From Symbiodinium natans (Eukaryota > Sar > Dinophyceae > Suessiales > Symbiodiniaceae): 64,000 bases of DNA. The stretch is from assembly GCA_905221605.1 (NCBI GenBank), contig CAJNDS010001469.1:687501-751500 (forward strand), read 5' to 3'. Every line of letters starts with the position of its first letter. Position 1 is the first letter of the stretch. Below are positions 42,219 to 53,670 of this stretch, in pieces. A program made the position numbers and the translations under genes. The notes under the pieces were generated by a model, which was not told the DNA's origin, ran no database searches, and saw only the letters and a program-made list of their open reading frames with translations.

Positions 42219-42299
42219 CTAAACCCTAAACCCTAAACCCTGGGGTCTAGGCCTTCGGCTGATTTGAAGCTCCAAGTGCACCTAGAAGTGTTGCCTATA

Positions 42300-42372
42300 T
42301 GTCTACACACACAGACATCTATATATACATATATACATACATACACACACACACACACATATATATATATAT
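42300..42372. repeat. CA/TA microsatellite
   Basis: (ATAC), (CA) and (TA) runs. Confidence 0.9.
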
Positions 42373-42621
42373 GTACACAGAATGGTTAGTATAGTTACGT
42401 TCTTTGGTCTCTGCGGTGCAGTGCTGGTTTGGGTACCTTCGGGAATTTCATCTCTTTTCTTCTTCTTTTGGCCCCAACCGCCAGTGAGAGTCCTCCAGAG
42501 TCGGGAGGTTCGGGGCACGTGCACTTAGGCGCCTCGGGAGTTTGGGGATTCGGGGGTTCAGGGTTTAGGGTTACCCTAAATCCTCAACCCCGTGTTGGGG
42601 TTTAGCTTATCGTTTTTTCCG

Positions 42622-42647
42622 CGGGGGGCGGGGGGGGGGGGGGGGGT
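42622..42647 (+). repeat. poly(G) tract
   Basis: G runs totalling about 25 bases. Confidence 0.9.
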
Positions 42648-42729
42648 GACCCTAAACCCTCAACCCCGTCAACCCCAAAGAAAGAACGAGGGCTTTAAGG
42701 GGCACTTTGTGTTGCCAATTCTTCGGACC

Positions 42730-42993
42730 CCCTAAACCCTAAACCCTAAACCCTAAACCCTAAACCCTAAACCCTAAACCCTAAACCCTAAACCCTAAAC
42801 CCTAAACCCTAAACCCTAAACCCTAAACCCTAAACCCTAAACCCTAAACCCTAAACCCTAAACCCAAAACCCTAAACCCTAAACCCTAAACCCTCTAACC
42901 CTAAACCCTAAACCCTAAACCCTAAACCCTAAACCCTAAACCCTAAACCCTAAACCCTAAACCCTAAACCCTAAACCCTAAACCCTAAACCCT
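42730..42993 (-). repeat. longest interstitial telomere-type array in the window
   Basis: About 37 CCCTAAA units with two single-unit changes (CCCAAAA and CTCTAA). Unique sequence on both sides. Confidence 0.97.
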
Positions 42994-43223
42994 TCACTCA
43001 AGAAAAGAGGATCCCTGGTTACGAGTTGCGGCTTGCTTTAATCGTGAACCCTCAGCCCTAAACTCACCCTAAACTGAAAACAGTTAAGCGACGATCCTTT
43101 GGCCGCCGAACCTTACATCACAGTCCAGGTTCGTCAAGCACCGCATGCCGCCTCAGAGCCAGGCAGGCCCACAGCAATTGGATGAGGGATTTTTTTGCTA
43201 AGGAACTTGTGGGGTTTAGGGAA

Positions 43224-43316
43224 CCCTAAACCCTAAACCCTAAACCCTAAACCCTAAACCCTAAACCCTAAACCCTAAACCCTAAACCCTAAACCCTAAA
43301 CCCTAAACCCTAAACC
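43224..43316 (-). repeat. interstitial telomere-type array, CCCTAAA
   Basis: About 13 perfect units, entered directly from a TTTAGGG stub (GTTTAGGGAACCC), so the two orientations meet head to head. Confidence 0.95.
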
Positions 43317-43522
43317 GTTCAGGGTTCTGGGTAAAGTCATTAGAGACGGTGCCAGGCCGGGTTTCAACCTCTGAGTTGCTTAGGATGTCGAGGGGGGCAT
43401 GTCGCGTTGGGGTCGGCCCGGGGTCTTCCTCTCACCCTAAACCCTAAACCCCAAACCCCAAACCCTAAACCCTAAACCCAAGTTGTGGTTCTCTCATACG
43501 TCTTGGGGCGAAGTCGCACCAG

Positions 43523-43597
43523 GCAACGGAAGCGGCCATCGTGTCGGCGGAAAGCATGGTGCGCTTGGAGCCAACCGCGCCGCGGCTGCACCTGGAA
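43523..43597 (+). CDS. candidate exon, product unknown
   Basis: After GTCGCACCAG the frame encodes ATEAAIVSAESMVRLEPTAP then RLHLEV. It either ends at GTGCTC (phase 0) or terminates at the TGA at 43604. Confidence 0.35.
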
Positions 43598-43609
43598 GTG
43601 CTCTGAGCA

Positions 43610-43843
43610 CCCTAAACCCTAAACCCTAACCCTAAACCCTAAACCCCTAAACCCCTAAACCCCTAAACCCTAAGCCCCTAAACCCCTAACCCCCTAAACC
43701 CCTAAACCCCTAAACCCCTAAACCCCTAAACCCTAAACCCTTGACCCCTAAACCCTAAACCCCTAACCCCTAAAAAACCCCTTAAACCCCTAAACCCTAA
43801 ACCCTTGACCCCTAAACCCTAAACCCTAAACCCTAAACCCTGC
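43610..43843 (-). repeat. array of the octamer variant CCCCTAAA
   Basis: About 28 units, the majority CCCCTAAA, in contrast to the perfect heptamer arrays nearby. Confidence 0.92.
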
Positions 43844-43867
43844 TCTTGAAAGCCCCTGGAGGTGGGT

Positions 43868-44012
43868 CCTGGGAGGTTCCTGGTACTTATTAACCAAGTA
43901 TAACTGTACTTCTTACTGTACATTATGACCATATTAGGGCACTTAAGGGGGCTTAGAAGTGGGTTATATGTACAGTTGTAACGGGGTTATAAGTGCCATG
44001 AACCTCCGAGTA
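43868..44012. mobile_element. family A palindromic element
   Basis: CTGGGAGGTTCCTGGTACTT pairs with AAGTGCCATGAACCTCCGAG. Confidence 0.65.
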
Positions 44013-44880
44013 AATCCCTAAATCCCTATTAGGCGCCCCCAAGCATGAAGATCCCCTGTTGGAGGGGTATCCTGAAATTCCCCAACCTTCAACCATTTAC
44101 CCTAATGCCGGAAAGGCTGACAAGCTTAAATTTTCGAAGTTGTCCTTCCTCCCGTGATCCAGCCACCACATTGAGACAATGCAGGGTACCCTTTCTTCTG
44201 GTGGGGTACTGAAGACCTGACCTTGCAGTCAGGCCTCGTTCACCATCCCGTGCATCTGCCCTGCTCTTGGCCTGTTCTGGCTTGTTGCATGATAAACCCT
44301 GAACCCTGAACTCCTAAACAGAAGCCGTCCTCAAACCCTAAACTTCCTCAACTCCATCAACTCCCTAAACTCCCTACACGCTCTAAACTCGCTAAACCCT
44401 AAACTTCCTAAACCCCGAAACTCCCAGAGGAAACCTTAGTAGCAGGCCCTGGCGCTGCTTCCGCGCCCTGGAGACGAGGAGGGGGCCACCTTGTGGCGTG
44501 GCTGAAGTAAGGTTTTGGGAGGGCTTGTCCCTGACGAAAGAGAGATTAGGGTTTAGGGTTTAGGGTTTTGGGAGGGGCTCTACAGTTCAGAGTTTGGGGT
44601 TCTGTGCGCTCTGGCTTTTCGAAATGTTTTTGTTTTCGTGTCTGCGGGCTGCTTGTCGGAGCTATGTGCCCGGTTGCTTAGGGCTACTTGGGAATAGCTT
44701 TTATTTTTTGGGTACTCTATTTCCTAAGAAACAACAAACATACAATTTTTGCTAGGGTTCCAAGTTCAGTTTTGGTTGGGCAACCAGAAACTTAGAGAAG
44801 CGGGGGAAAGCAGATGTCTCTTAAATCGGCTGCAACACCCGAGGCTTCACAGGGTGTCGTTTTTTTTTGGAGGGTTTAGG
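44013..44880. other. mixed filler, no gene called
   Basis: Sparse CTCCCTAAACT-type repeats at 44290-44420, a short TTTAGGG array at 44550 and otherwise unique sequence. I found no convincing exon. Confidence 0.4.
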
Positions 44881-45195
44881 GTTAGGGTTTAGGGTTGAGG
44901 GTTTGTGGAATCCACCACGAGAGTAGAAGTGCACCTGCGTCGTCTTGTTGTTCTATATGCCTTCAGGTGCACGTTGTTGGTTGGGTGGCCTTCCTGCGGC
45001 TTCCCCAAGAGGCTAGACTCCTCAACCCTAAGCCCTACACCCTAAACCCTGAACCCTCCTTCATCTTGCTGGCGGGATGGGGCATGGCCGGCGACACCAA
45101 GTTGCTTCCACCAGAGTAGAAGGGCGAAGGGCCACAGCTGATTCGCCGGAGTGAGGCGTTTTGGGTTTGGCGCTTTGGTTTAGGGCGTACCTTCT

Positions 45196-45313
45196 GGTTC
45201 TTATAGTAGGGACTGAGGGAATGAGGTATCCAACATCCGCCCTATACATACCCTTTAAGGAAACTTTAAGGGTATACGTAGGGTACCGACTTGCCCCATT
45301 CCCTACGAAGAGC
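45196..45313. repeat. family I hairpin
   Basis: GGTTCTTATAGTAGGGACTG pairs with CCCCATTCCCTACGAAGAGC; the core holds ACATACCCTTTAAGG. Confidence 0.55.
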
Positions 45314-45424
45314 GAGAGGGTTGAGGGTATTTAAAGATCTCAGGCAGTTGCAGAGCGCGGGGGTAAACAACAGGGCTTCAGGGATACAAGGCTCTGGGTT
45401 TTTTCGGGCTTCCTTGGACGTTAG

Positions 45425-45510
45425 AAATATACCTATAACCCACTCATAAGCCCCTTAAGTGCCCTAGCATGGCTATACCTGGGTTCTAGGTCTAGTTATC
45501 ATTAGTTTAA
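45425..45510. repeat. family A interior without terminal arms
   Basis: ATAACCCACTCATAAGCCCC and TTAAGTGCCCTAGCATGG match the family A core; GGTTCATGG arms are absent. Confidence 0.4.
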
Positions 45511-45722
45511 GAAGGTAGCCTTTCAGGCGACTAGCGCTGCGCCAGAAGCCTGAACCAGGTGCCACTACGCCCACAACTCACGGCGAAACCACATGATGAA
45601 CCACCCAACGGTCGGAATGGACAGTCGCGGAGTCTCGGCTCATCCTCGTGTGAGTCTTCACTTTGCTAATCTCTCAACTGGATGCTAGGGACTTCCGAAC
45701 AGAGCTCGTTCTGAGAGGGCTT

Positions 45723-45832
45723 GGGTTTAGGGTTTAGGGTTTAGGGTTTAGGGTTTAGGGTTTAGGGTTTAGGGTTTAGGGTTTAGGGTTTAGGGTTTAG
45801 GGTTTAGGGTTTAGGGTTTAGGGTTTAGGGTT
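45723..45832 (+). repeat. interstitial telomere-type array, TTTAGGG
   Basis: Fifteen or sixteen perfect heptamers. Confidence 0.97.
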
Positions 45833-46303
45833 TTTTGCTTCGGGGTTACAAATCACCCGTGCGTTAGTTCCAGGCGCTGCTGCGTGTGTCTTGCCTCGTG
45901 GGGTGAGGTCAGCGCCAGTATGTCAAGCACGTTGCAGAGTATTGCTTGCAACCCCGTACCCTTAGAAGAGGAAAGCGCGTCTCAGCCAATAGGTGCATTT
46001 TAACGACATTTTATGCTTCAGAAGGTACAAGGTCGCTGTGGACAGAGTCGGTAGAGTTTAGAGCAAGTTGATGCTGACCTTGCAGGGTTGCTCGAGGTAG
46101 GGGCCCTGACAGACCAAACCCCAGCAAGCCGAGCAGAAGAAGGGTTTAGGGTTTAGGGTGTAGGGTTTAGGGTGTACTGTGTAGGGTGTAGAGTTAAGCT
46201 CAGCCGTCTCTAGAAGTTCGCAGAAGATGAGACCGACGGACTTCAGGGGCTTTGTTGGTGTAGTTTTGCGTGGTTTCCTAATTATTCTTTATTCTACTGC
46301 CAG

Positions 46304-46336
46304 GTTCTCCGTTTATGGATGAAGAGTCTGAGCAGG
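46304..46336 (+). CDS. candidate short exon, acidic
   Basis: Strong acceptor (AATTATTCTTTATTCTACTGCCAG). The frame encodes SPFMDEESEQ up to a GTGAGG donor, or runs on as GEEEDLEVDEAGLYRWAP to 46375 if that donor is not used. Acidic, low-complexity. Confidence 0.35.
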
Positions 46337-46710
46337 GTGAGGAAGAAGATCTGGAGGTGGATGAGGCTGGGCTATATAGATGGGCTCCCCTAAACCCTAA
46401 ACCCTAAACCCCTAAACCCTAGTTTCGTGTCTAGAGAGACGGGTTTCGTGTTTGCATAGACCTCTGGTCGCCATCCCTGCTTTGGGTTGCTTACTTTCAT
46501 GCCAGAGCCACGAATGCTCAGAAGAAGTTGTCACCCACAAGGATGAGCTACAACTACAAGCCCTGAACCCCAAACCCTAAACCATAAACCCTATAGACCC
46601 TAAACTGGGGAAGCTCAGGGCAGTGCCTGGTGAGACATGCCATGCTGCGTTGCTTTGCAGATGTTGGGGCTATGTAACCCTGAGGTTCTGAGAGCCTACT
46701 GTACAATAGA

Positions 46711-46848
46711 TCATGGGTTCCCCGACTACCCCCCTCTCTGCTAACCCCCCCCCCCCCCCCCCCCCCACCCCTAAATGACATGATCCCTAGGGGGGACCTG
46801 GGGGGGGGGGGGGGTAGTATAGAGGGGGGAAGTAGGGGAACCCATGAA
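46711..46848. repeat. family G hairpin with long C and G runs
   Basis: TCATGGGTTCCCCGACTACC pairs with GTAGGGGAACCCATGA; poly(C) at 46745-46766 and poly(G) at 46799-46814 form the stem. Confidence 0.75.
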
Positions 46849-47594
46849 TGTACGGGTCGGAATAAATACCAGCAGTACTCCGTTATGGAAGCTGGCTATA
46901 CTTTTAACAACCCCCAAGACCCTATTCCCATTCTTACGGCCTGCTACATAGGTTGCAAGGGTTCCTGAGAATGCAAGATTCAGGCACTTGGGAGTACAAG
47001 GTTTAGGTTTTGGGCTGAGATGCCCCACTGTGGCAGCACAGGATCTTTCTACCAAAGTGGGCTTGTAAAACCCTAAACCCTAAACCCTAAACCCTAAACC
47101 CTAAACCCTAAACCCTAAACCCTGTCCCTTTGGCAGCCCAGGAGTCATCTCGGGGCATTCTCTAGATCAGGGGACCTGGGTACAGAGCCTATGTACCTTA
47201 GTGAAAATGCAGGAGCCCCACAGCGGACCTTAAAGGGACCGAAGGAAGGACCCTTTTGATAGGGACCTGAGGGGTAAAGTCGGCGCTGGCTAGGTATACA
47301 GGGACGATATAAGGTATGTAAGGTGTTATAAAGCGGAAATGAGATTAAGGGTCCCTCTAGGGGTCTCCTCCCTTTTGCTTAGGGACCCCAATGTAGGGAA
47401 CCTTCCATATGCAGAAGTTTGAATCACAATGTCAGAAGGCCTCTGCTTCACAAGCTCATAAGCTGCACCTACCGAACTGCAAGGGTTGGGGGCGTGGTGT
47501 TTTGTAGCATTTCGGGTGTAGCGAGCAAACTGCCACCCCCCCGCCCCCCCCCCTCCGCCCACCCCACGCCCGGCCAAGAATACAGGCCCTACAT

Positions 47595-47700
47595 ATGGGG
47601 GTTTCCGAATTTGTGGATACCCCTTTTTAATGGGATTCTATTCTATTTGGGGTGTACAAGGGGTACGCCTATTTTGGGATATTTTGGGACGATCCTTGCG
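47595..47700. repeat. family F element, right arm diverged
   Basis: TATGGGGGTTTCCGAATTTG, then the family F interior TTTTTAATGGGATTCTATTC. Confidence 0.45.
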
Positions 47701-48117
47701 GTTTAGGGTTCAGGGTCCGCCCCCCACCCTCCATCCCCGAACCCTCTTGAACCCCAGTAGATGTAACCATACAAACCCTGAATGCTCTAAACCCCGAAGC
47801 CAGACCACTCTTGAACACCGTTGTCTGGGATGCCCAGTAGTGCTCTTATTCCCTTTTCTAAATTTCGGATACCTTCTACACCCCGTTAAGCCAGAAAGGG
47901 CGCCTCTCGTTTTTTTCTCCTAGGGTACTTGGGGAGCCTAGTTTCCCGGGTCCCTGTTGGTTGTGATTTTACATTTTTTGTCCTATGCAATTCCTAATGA
48001 GGATACAAAAACGATATTTCTAAAAATGGCCCCAACAAGGAAGCAGACTTGGGGAGCCGAGTTTTGTAAGTTCTAAGCCCTAAACCCTAAACCCTAAACC
48101 CTAAACCCTAAACCCGC

Positions 48118-48161
48118 GGGCCTGGGAGGTGGTGGAAGTTGGCGATGCGAAGTCCCAGCTG
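48118..48161 (+). CDS. candidate exon with perfect donor
   Basis: RAWEVVEVGDAKSQL ends exactly at a GTGAGT donor. The left edge is a CCCTAAA array, which contains no AG, so the acceptor is unknown. An alternative frame is also open. Confidence 0.32.
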
Positions 48162-48282
48162 GTGAGTGCAGAGATGGAGAGGGCCTTGAGGCCGACCTGT
48201 TCAAAGCGAACCCTAAACCCTAAACCCTAAACCCTAAACCCTAAACCCTAAACCCTAAACCCTAAACCCTAACCCTAAACCC

Positions 48283-48376
48283 TACCCAAAGGCTCCTATG
48301 TAGTACCTTTTTGGGGTAGTATACTAGATTCCCCCATAACTAACCCAAAAAGGAACTACATTGGAGCCTTTGGGTA
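48283..48376. mobile_element. family B MITE-like element inserted in a CCCTAAA array
   Basis: The 94-bp palindrome TACCCAAAGGCTCC...GGAGCCTTTGGGTA lies between ...CTAAACCC and GACCCTAAACCC. Removing the element and one TA restores a CCCTA-type array. Nearly identical to 25169. Confidence 0.78.
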
Positions 48377-48443
48377 GACCCTAAACCCTAAAGGGTTGTT
48401 TATTGTCACATTTTGGGCGCGCTCGATGTTCTTGAGGGTTCAA

Positions 48444-48552
48444 CCTTGGGACGTTCCCCCCTTAACACCAACAGCTCCTTACAAAAGGGACTAGAATAGA
48501 AAGCACCATCATTCTTATTCAGGATCGTCCGCTTAAGGGGGAACATCTCAAT
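48444..48552. repeat. diverged family C hairpin
   Basis: CCTTGGGACGTTCCCCCCTT pairs with CTTAAGGGGGAACATCTCA. Confidence 0.5.
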
Positions 48553-48838
48553 TTGAACCCTAAACCCTGGACCCCTACTCCGAACCCTAAACCCTGGGTT
48601 GGCAGCTAAGATCTCTTAACTGGCTCTGGCAGCCCTCATCAGCATTTCCCAGAAAAGACCCCTCAATGAAGGCACATGCCGGAGATGCTACAAAGGGATC
48701 CTCAATATGACTTACTAGCATGCCCAGCATTACCCTTATCCCGTGGTTTTGGGGGTTTGGGTTCCCTTCTATACCCCTTCTGGCAAAAAAGGGCGCCCTT
48801 GTTAATCCTAGGTGACTGGGCCACCTAGCTTAAGTTAT

Positions 48839-49018
48839 CGAGTTCTTAGGGAGGGGTGTTCAAGGGGGGTATGTAATCCAAGGTTCCCTATCCCTAGGCT
48901 CCCTCAGCTTCCCTCAGGCTCCTCACGGCCTCTGGTGCCTATTTAGGGTTTAGGGTTTAGGGTTTAGAGTTTAGGGTTTAGGGTTTAGGGTAAGAACCCC
49001 CCCCCCCTCCCTTAAGGA
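48839..49018. repeat. family K hairpin with TTTAGGG in the right half
   Basis: GAGTTCTTAGGGAGGGGTGT on the left; after about 50 bp of TTTAGGG repeats the right arm TAAGAACCCC...CCTCCCTTAAGG completes the hairpin. The copy at 19777 has no such insert. Confidence 0.6.
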
Positions 49019-49287
49019 CCTTCCAATTATGTGCCCCTAAAGTTTTGTGGGCCACCTAACTTAGCCGAGAATTAAAGGTTTATCCATTGATTCAAGGGTA
49101 TTGGGCTCTTGGGGGTTCTCTCCTGAAGGATTGGCCGACGCTTTTTTTGCCCGCACTGCTCATGCAAATGCCTGGGTTTGAGGTTTAGGGTTTGGGAACC
49201 CATGCCTTTGGGGTTTAGGGTTTAGGGTTTAGGCTTTAGGGTTTAGGGCTTACTGTTGATGCAAGAACCCACATCACCACCTTTCAG

Positions 49288-49353
49288 GCATTTGGGTGCC
49301 GCGTCGTCCCGCCACACCAAAGTCGAGGAGGTCCTGAACAAGGCCCACGCAAG
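49288..49353 (+). CDS. candidate internal exon, product unknown
   Basis: Good acceptor (CACATCACCACCTTTCAG) and GTTCCA donor frame a 66-nt segment encoding HLGAASSRHTKVEEVLNKAH. The peptide looks like a real helical segment. Flanked by TTTAGGG upstream and CCCTAAA downstream. Confidence 0.4.
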
Positions 49354-49434
49354 GTTCCACATTCTAACCCTAACCCTAAACCCTAAACCCTAAACCTTGG
49401 ATGCTGTATACCACCCTCTACGCGCCATGCGCCA

Positions 49435-49555
49435 ACCCTGAACCCTAAACCCTGAACCCTAAACCCTAGACCCTAAACCCTAAAACCCTAAAACCCTAAA
49501 ACCCTAAAACCCTAAAACCCTAAAACCCTAAAACCCTAAAACCCTAAACCCTAAA
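49435..49555 (-). repeat. array of the octamer variant CCCTAAAA
   Basis: About eight consecutive CCCTAAAA units inside heptamer repeats. Confidence 0.93.
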
Positions 49556-49654
49556 CCCAAGAATACAGCCCCTTTCTGAGGCGGAGGTTCCGCGCGAGGC
49601 GTGGAGCGAAGTTTGCCAGGCGCGGACCTCCGAACAACACAATGCCCAAACCCG

Positions 49655-49811
49655 AAGCTTTATGGGTTTCCCTACTAGCCCCTTCACAGGTTCCCCCTTA
49701 GATTCCCCCCTTAGACAACAATAATTAGGCTTGATTAAGCCCTAAATAGCCTTTATTATTGTGGGGGGGGGGGGAGCATAGAGGGGGGCAGTAGGGAACC
49801 CAAGAAGGCTT
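49655..49811. repeat. family G hairpin
   Basis: GAAGCTTTATGGGTTTCCCT pairs with AGTAGGGAACCCAAGAAGGC; the interior AATAATTAGGCTTGATTAAG is the family core. Confidence 0.7.
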
Positions 49812-50040
49812 CGCCGTGGATCCCAATGCTCGAAAGAAAAAACCTCCTAGTAGAGCTAGATGAAGTTAAGAGAGCTTCAAGGAGTTATGACCGACTTCTG
49901 TAGTCGTCCTTACAGGCAGAAGCCTGCATGAGGGATTACAACCTGCAGTCCCTTGCAGTGTCCTGCCTAGGCTGACCTAAACCCTAAACCCTAGAATCCT
50001 AAACCCGAAACCCAAAACCCACAGGAACCCCTTAATTGCA

Positions 50041-50155
50041 AAGAGGGTTGAAGAGGGCCCGTAGCGCCCCCATCGGTGCTCCCGAGTTTGTTGCGGCTCC
50101 GGGGCTCGGCTACCTGCTGGCATCTAGTGGCATAACCACCGCATCTCAAATCTTA
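50041..50155 (+). CDS. weak candidate exon
   Basis: The frame encodes ARSAPIGAPEFVAAPGLGYL then LASSGITTASQ; splice sites are not convincing. Confidence 0.2.
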
Positions 50156-50706
50156 AGCCCAAACCCTCAAACCCCAAAACCTAAACCCACTGTTCAGTAT
50201 AAGTACAAGGCGGCCGACTTTCTATGAAGAAGTGGTAAGGCAGTCCCATCCCAGCTGGCGGCTCCCAACCTCTCACCCTCAGTCGTCTAGATAGTATAGA
50301 GCCGAACCTAAGCCTTGATCCCTTTACATCGCTGTGCCTGTGTGAGTTGTTGTGCGCGTGTGATGGTCCCTGCAGTGCGTCTTGCTGTCAGCTAGGCGGG
50401 TGGCAAAAAGACCTTAGAAGCCCAAGACCCTACATCCCAAACCCTAAACCCCGAGAAGCCCTGTGAATCCCTCAAGTCCGGAACTTCGTGAGCCCCGAAG
50501 GTTCTGACACAATTGGCGGCCGTGGGCGTTGCGGAGGTCAAGGTCTGTGGCCGGGTTTAGGGTCTAGGGTAAACCCTAAACCCTAGAAGCCGTGCCCAAA
50601 AAAACCTTATAAGCCCTAGGAAACCTATGAGGGCTTGGAGTTTTTCAGCAGGTTTATGGCTGAACACCAGTTCCACATGCATTCTTCTAAGTGTGTGTTG
50701 GGGTGT

Positions 50707-50724
50707 GGGGGGGGGGGGGGGGGG
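50707..50724 (+). repeat. poly(G) tract
   Basis: Run of about 17 G. Confidence 0.9.
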
Positions 50725-50844
50725 TTGGTTGTACTATCATAGGCAAAACCCACACTGCAGGGCTCCAGCAGCACAAACAATTCACATATTCTGCCCCTGA
50801 ATGTGGTCCTTTGGGGTTTTCGGGTTCAGGATTTAGGGGTGTGC

Positions 50845-50902
50845 AGTAGAGTGTTTAGGGTTTAGGGTTTAGGGTTTAGGGTTTAGGGTTTAGGGTTTAG
50901 GT
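50845..50902 (+). repeat. interstitial telomere-type array, TTTAGGG
   Basis: About eight heptamers. Confidence 0.93.
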
Positions 50903-51213
50903 GTAGGGGACCATTACCTACCTTAACGGGTTCTCAAGTATGAGCCCTCGGGTTTATCGGGTAGATCATGGGTACATGAGGGCCCATTCAGGGACCAGGT
51001 GGCTACGCTGAGAGTCCAAATTGTCTAATTACTAATAATATTTCCCCGCGCTTGCTTTAGAAGATCCCTCACATGACCTCAACAACATCTGAGTCCTTAT
51101 GATTTCTCTGGCGCCTCAGGGGTACCCCTTTCGGGTTAGAAGTAGGCCCTTCAAAAGGAAATCTATCTGGTATTCACGGCTCTGAGCTGGGTTTTTGTAA
51201 CACACCCTCCTGC

Positions 51214-51325
51214 CCTAAACCCTAAACCCTAAACCTTAAACCTTAAACCTTAAACCCTAAACCCTAAACCCTGAACCCTGAACCCTGAACCCTGAACCCT
51301 GAACCCTGAACCCTAAACCCAAACC
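51214..51325 (-). repeat. array with two local variants, CCTTAAA and CCCTGAA
   Basis: Three CCTTAAA units and then six CCCTGAA units lie within CCCTAAA repeats. Confidence 0.93.
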
Positions 51326-51479
51326 AGGAGGGCCCAGGCATGCCAGCCGCGAAGAAGCCGAAGAGGAGTGGCCCACTTGGTCTAGGGTTTTGGGTTACGG
51401 CGATCGGGTTTAGGGTTTAGGGTTTAGGGTTTCGTTCTGCTTCAAAAGGTGCACGTTTAAGTAGAACGAGCATTTTGGG

Positions 51480-51899
51480 TCAATGTGGATTGAAGTCGAT
51501 GCGACGAAAGTGACGAGAGTGATTTGTACACTCACATGAAGAATACGCTACTTAGGCAAACAAGTTTGTTGGGTAGTTTGCATTGCAATTGCTTTTGGCT
51601 ACTGGAGTGGTGGCTTCTCCTGTCCTGTGGTTTCGAGGACCCCTAGTTAGTGGCCCCACGGTATCCCTTTTGAAAGGGTTCAGCTGCCTGTATAAAACCC
51701 AATGGGTATTTCCCAAAATTGTGCCCCTTAAATAAACCGAAGAAAGTCTACTATGATCATCCATAGCCTTTATCTTAGGAACCCCTAGCCGGGTGCATAC
51801 CCTAGTCTTCGCAAACCCCAAATTCTACCGTTTGGGGTGCCCTCGTCATTCCTGAAACTATAGGTTTAGGGTTCAAGGTTGCCTCGTTTACTGGGGAAG
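51480..51899. other. unique stretch, no gene called
   Basis: About 400 bp without telomere repeats. A minus-strand 89-codon frame (51821-51552) has no recognisable domain. Confidence 0.35.
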
Positions 51900-52030
51900 C
51901 GCCCTAAACTGAACCCTTGTCGAGCGTGATCTGAAGTATGGGCCCCTGGGTTTTCTAGGGTATATAAAGGGTATAGAAGAGGACCCCAAGTAAAAAAACT
52001 CGCATTAAGGGACCATGTAACCACCCTTAA
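51900..52030. repeat. family L element in reverse orientation
   Basis: ATGGGCCCCTGGGTTTTCTA and TAAGGGACCATGTAACCA match reverse-complemented family L ends. Confidence 0.35.
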
Positions 52031-52171
52031 TCTCGGGGCCACCATCTGCTCTTGCGCCTCAGGACGAAATAAGGGCCGCTTATGCCGCGACGCATGCGGG
52101 GGAAAACTGTCCAAGCTTTGCCTTCCATGTTTTGAGGCCAGGAAACCGTGAATCCCTACCTGGCCCCGAAT

Positions 52172-52288
52172 CCAGAGAGCCTTGAATTCCCCTCAATTCA
52201 GCAACAGACCTTAAAGCATGTTAATGGACCCTATAGAAATTACGGTGCTGTACGGTCCTTAGTTAGGGGGGCATTGGGCTCTTTGGGT
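52172..52288. repeat. diverged family D hairpin
   Basis: CAGAGAGCCTTGAATTCCCC on the left; GGGGGGCATTGGGCTCTTTG on the right. Confidence 0.45.
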
Positions 52289-52719
52289 AATCCTACTCCA
52301 AGCTTCTTGCTAGTAGTCCCCCCTCCTCCTAAAAAGGAAAAGGCATCTTGACACGCAGTTCAGCCGATGAAGTATCAAGCAGGGGTGTCTCGTATCTCTT
52401 ACCATGCACCCTAAACCCTAAACCCTAAACCCTAAACCCTAAACCCTAAACCCTTGCAACATACACTACAAGGAAAAGGCCAACAAAAACATGGACGCCT
52501 CCCAAAGCGCCCCGAACATCAACTGCATGTCATGAACTCGGGAAGACATGTATGTTCAATTGTTAGTGATCGGGTATAGGTGAGGGACAACTTTTGCCAC
52601 CTGCTGTGGTCTCAGCTGGGTCGATGGAGGAGTGGCCCTCCTTGCCTAGCTGAGCGAATGAGTTAGTGGCCACCCCTAAACCCTAAACCCTAAACCCTAA
52701 ACCGGAGGTTGAGGGTTAA

Positions 52720-52826
52720 ACCCAAAGAGCCCAATACCCCTGAAGTACAGAATTCACCTTTAATCGTGTCAAGGACTGTTGTTTTTAGCGGTATGTTCTT
52801 TAATTCAGGGGTATTGGGCTCTGTTT
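52720..52826. repeat. family D hairpin
   Basis: AGAGCCCAATACCCCTGAA pairs with TTCAGGGGTATTGGGCTCT, a perfect 19-bp inverted repeat. Confidence 0.7.
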
Positions 52827-53131
52827 GCTGTTATTGGTCTTGCTTCTTGTTCTCGATCATGCTGCTCAATGTGGTGTTGTTAATGTTTCTTGCTATTGTG
52901 TATTGTTGTTGTTACTGTTATTGTTACCGTTTTTGCTTTTGTTAGTGTTGTATGGCTGTTGCTATTGTGACTCTTGTCACCGATAAGGCTGATGGCCCCA
53001 AACTTAAGCGCGTGGCGCGCGCTTTGCAGGTCGTATGGGTATGCTTTTGTCTAAACTCGAAGGGGGCTAAACCCTCACAGCAATCCTAAAGTGTCGGGTG
53101 CTCTCGTGTACGGCCTTGTGCTGGGTCTAGG

Positions 53132-53243
53132 GTTGGGATGTTCCCCCTTACGTTAACAGCCCTTAATAGGGACTATAGTACCCCCCCCCCCCCCCCCCCC
53201 CATTATGATCTTTATGAAGGTTAGTATTAGGGGGAACGCCCAA
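53132..53243. repeat. family C hairpin with poly(C)
   Basis: GTTGGGATGTTCCCCCTTAC pairs with TATTAGGGGGAACGCCCAA; about 22 C in the loop. Confidence 0.65.
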
Positions 53244-53305
53244 GTGTCGGTCTTAGTTCAAGTTTTTATAGGGCCCTCGAACCCACCCCAGTGTAGGGAG
53301 GCTAC

Positions 53306-53361
53306 CCCCCCCCCCCCCCCCCCAGAATATGGGCCCGGTCCTCATTATGCGCAGCGCGCTC

Positions 53362-53388
<27 letters not shown>
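53306..53388 (+). repeat. poly(C) and (TG)n tracts
   Basis: About 17 C at 53306 and about 14 TG units at 53361. Confidence 0.93.
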
Positions 53389-53392
<4 letters not shown>

Positions 53393-53614
53393 TAGGTCTG
53401 GACTTGGGATGATCCCGTGCCGTCAGATGATGCACGAGGCTGGTGTTTCTAGATGCGTGAGGGCCTTGCTGGCACGGCCCTGAGGGATGGATCAGCCAAA
53501 GCCTGTATCTGAACTATGAAGCTCCAACCGATCTACTTGAAGGATCGGGGGATTCATTCTGTAGGCACAAGGTAGCGCTATAGGGACGCTGAAAGGGATC
53601 CGGATCGGGGCTAT

Positions 53615-53670
53615 CCTACTTGGGAGGCTTGACATCTACTTCCTAAGCCCCCCAGATCCTCCAAGTAGCT
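53615..53670. repeat. small hairpin, possibly family A-related
   Basis: CCTACTTGGGAGGCTTGA pairs with GATCCTCCAAGTAGC. Confidence 0.35.

Noticed and set aside
42730-42993. Possible true chromosome end
   Set aside because: Unique sequence continues on both sides, and arrays in both orientations occur throughout the window.
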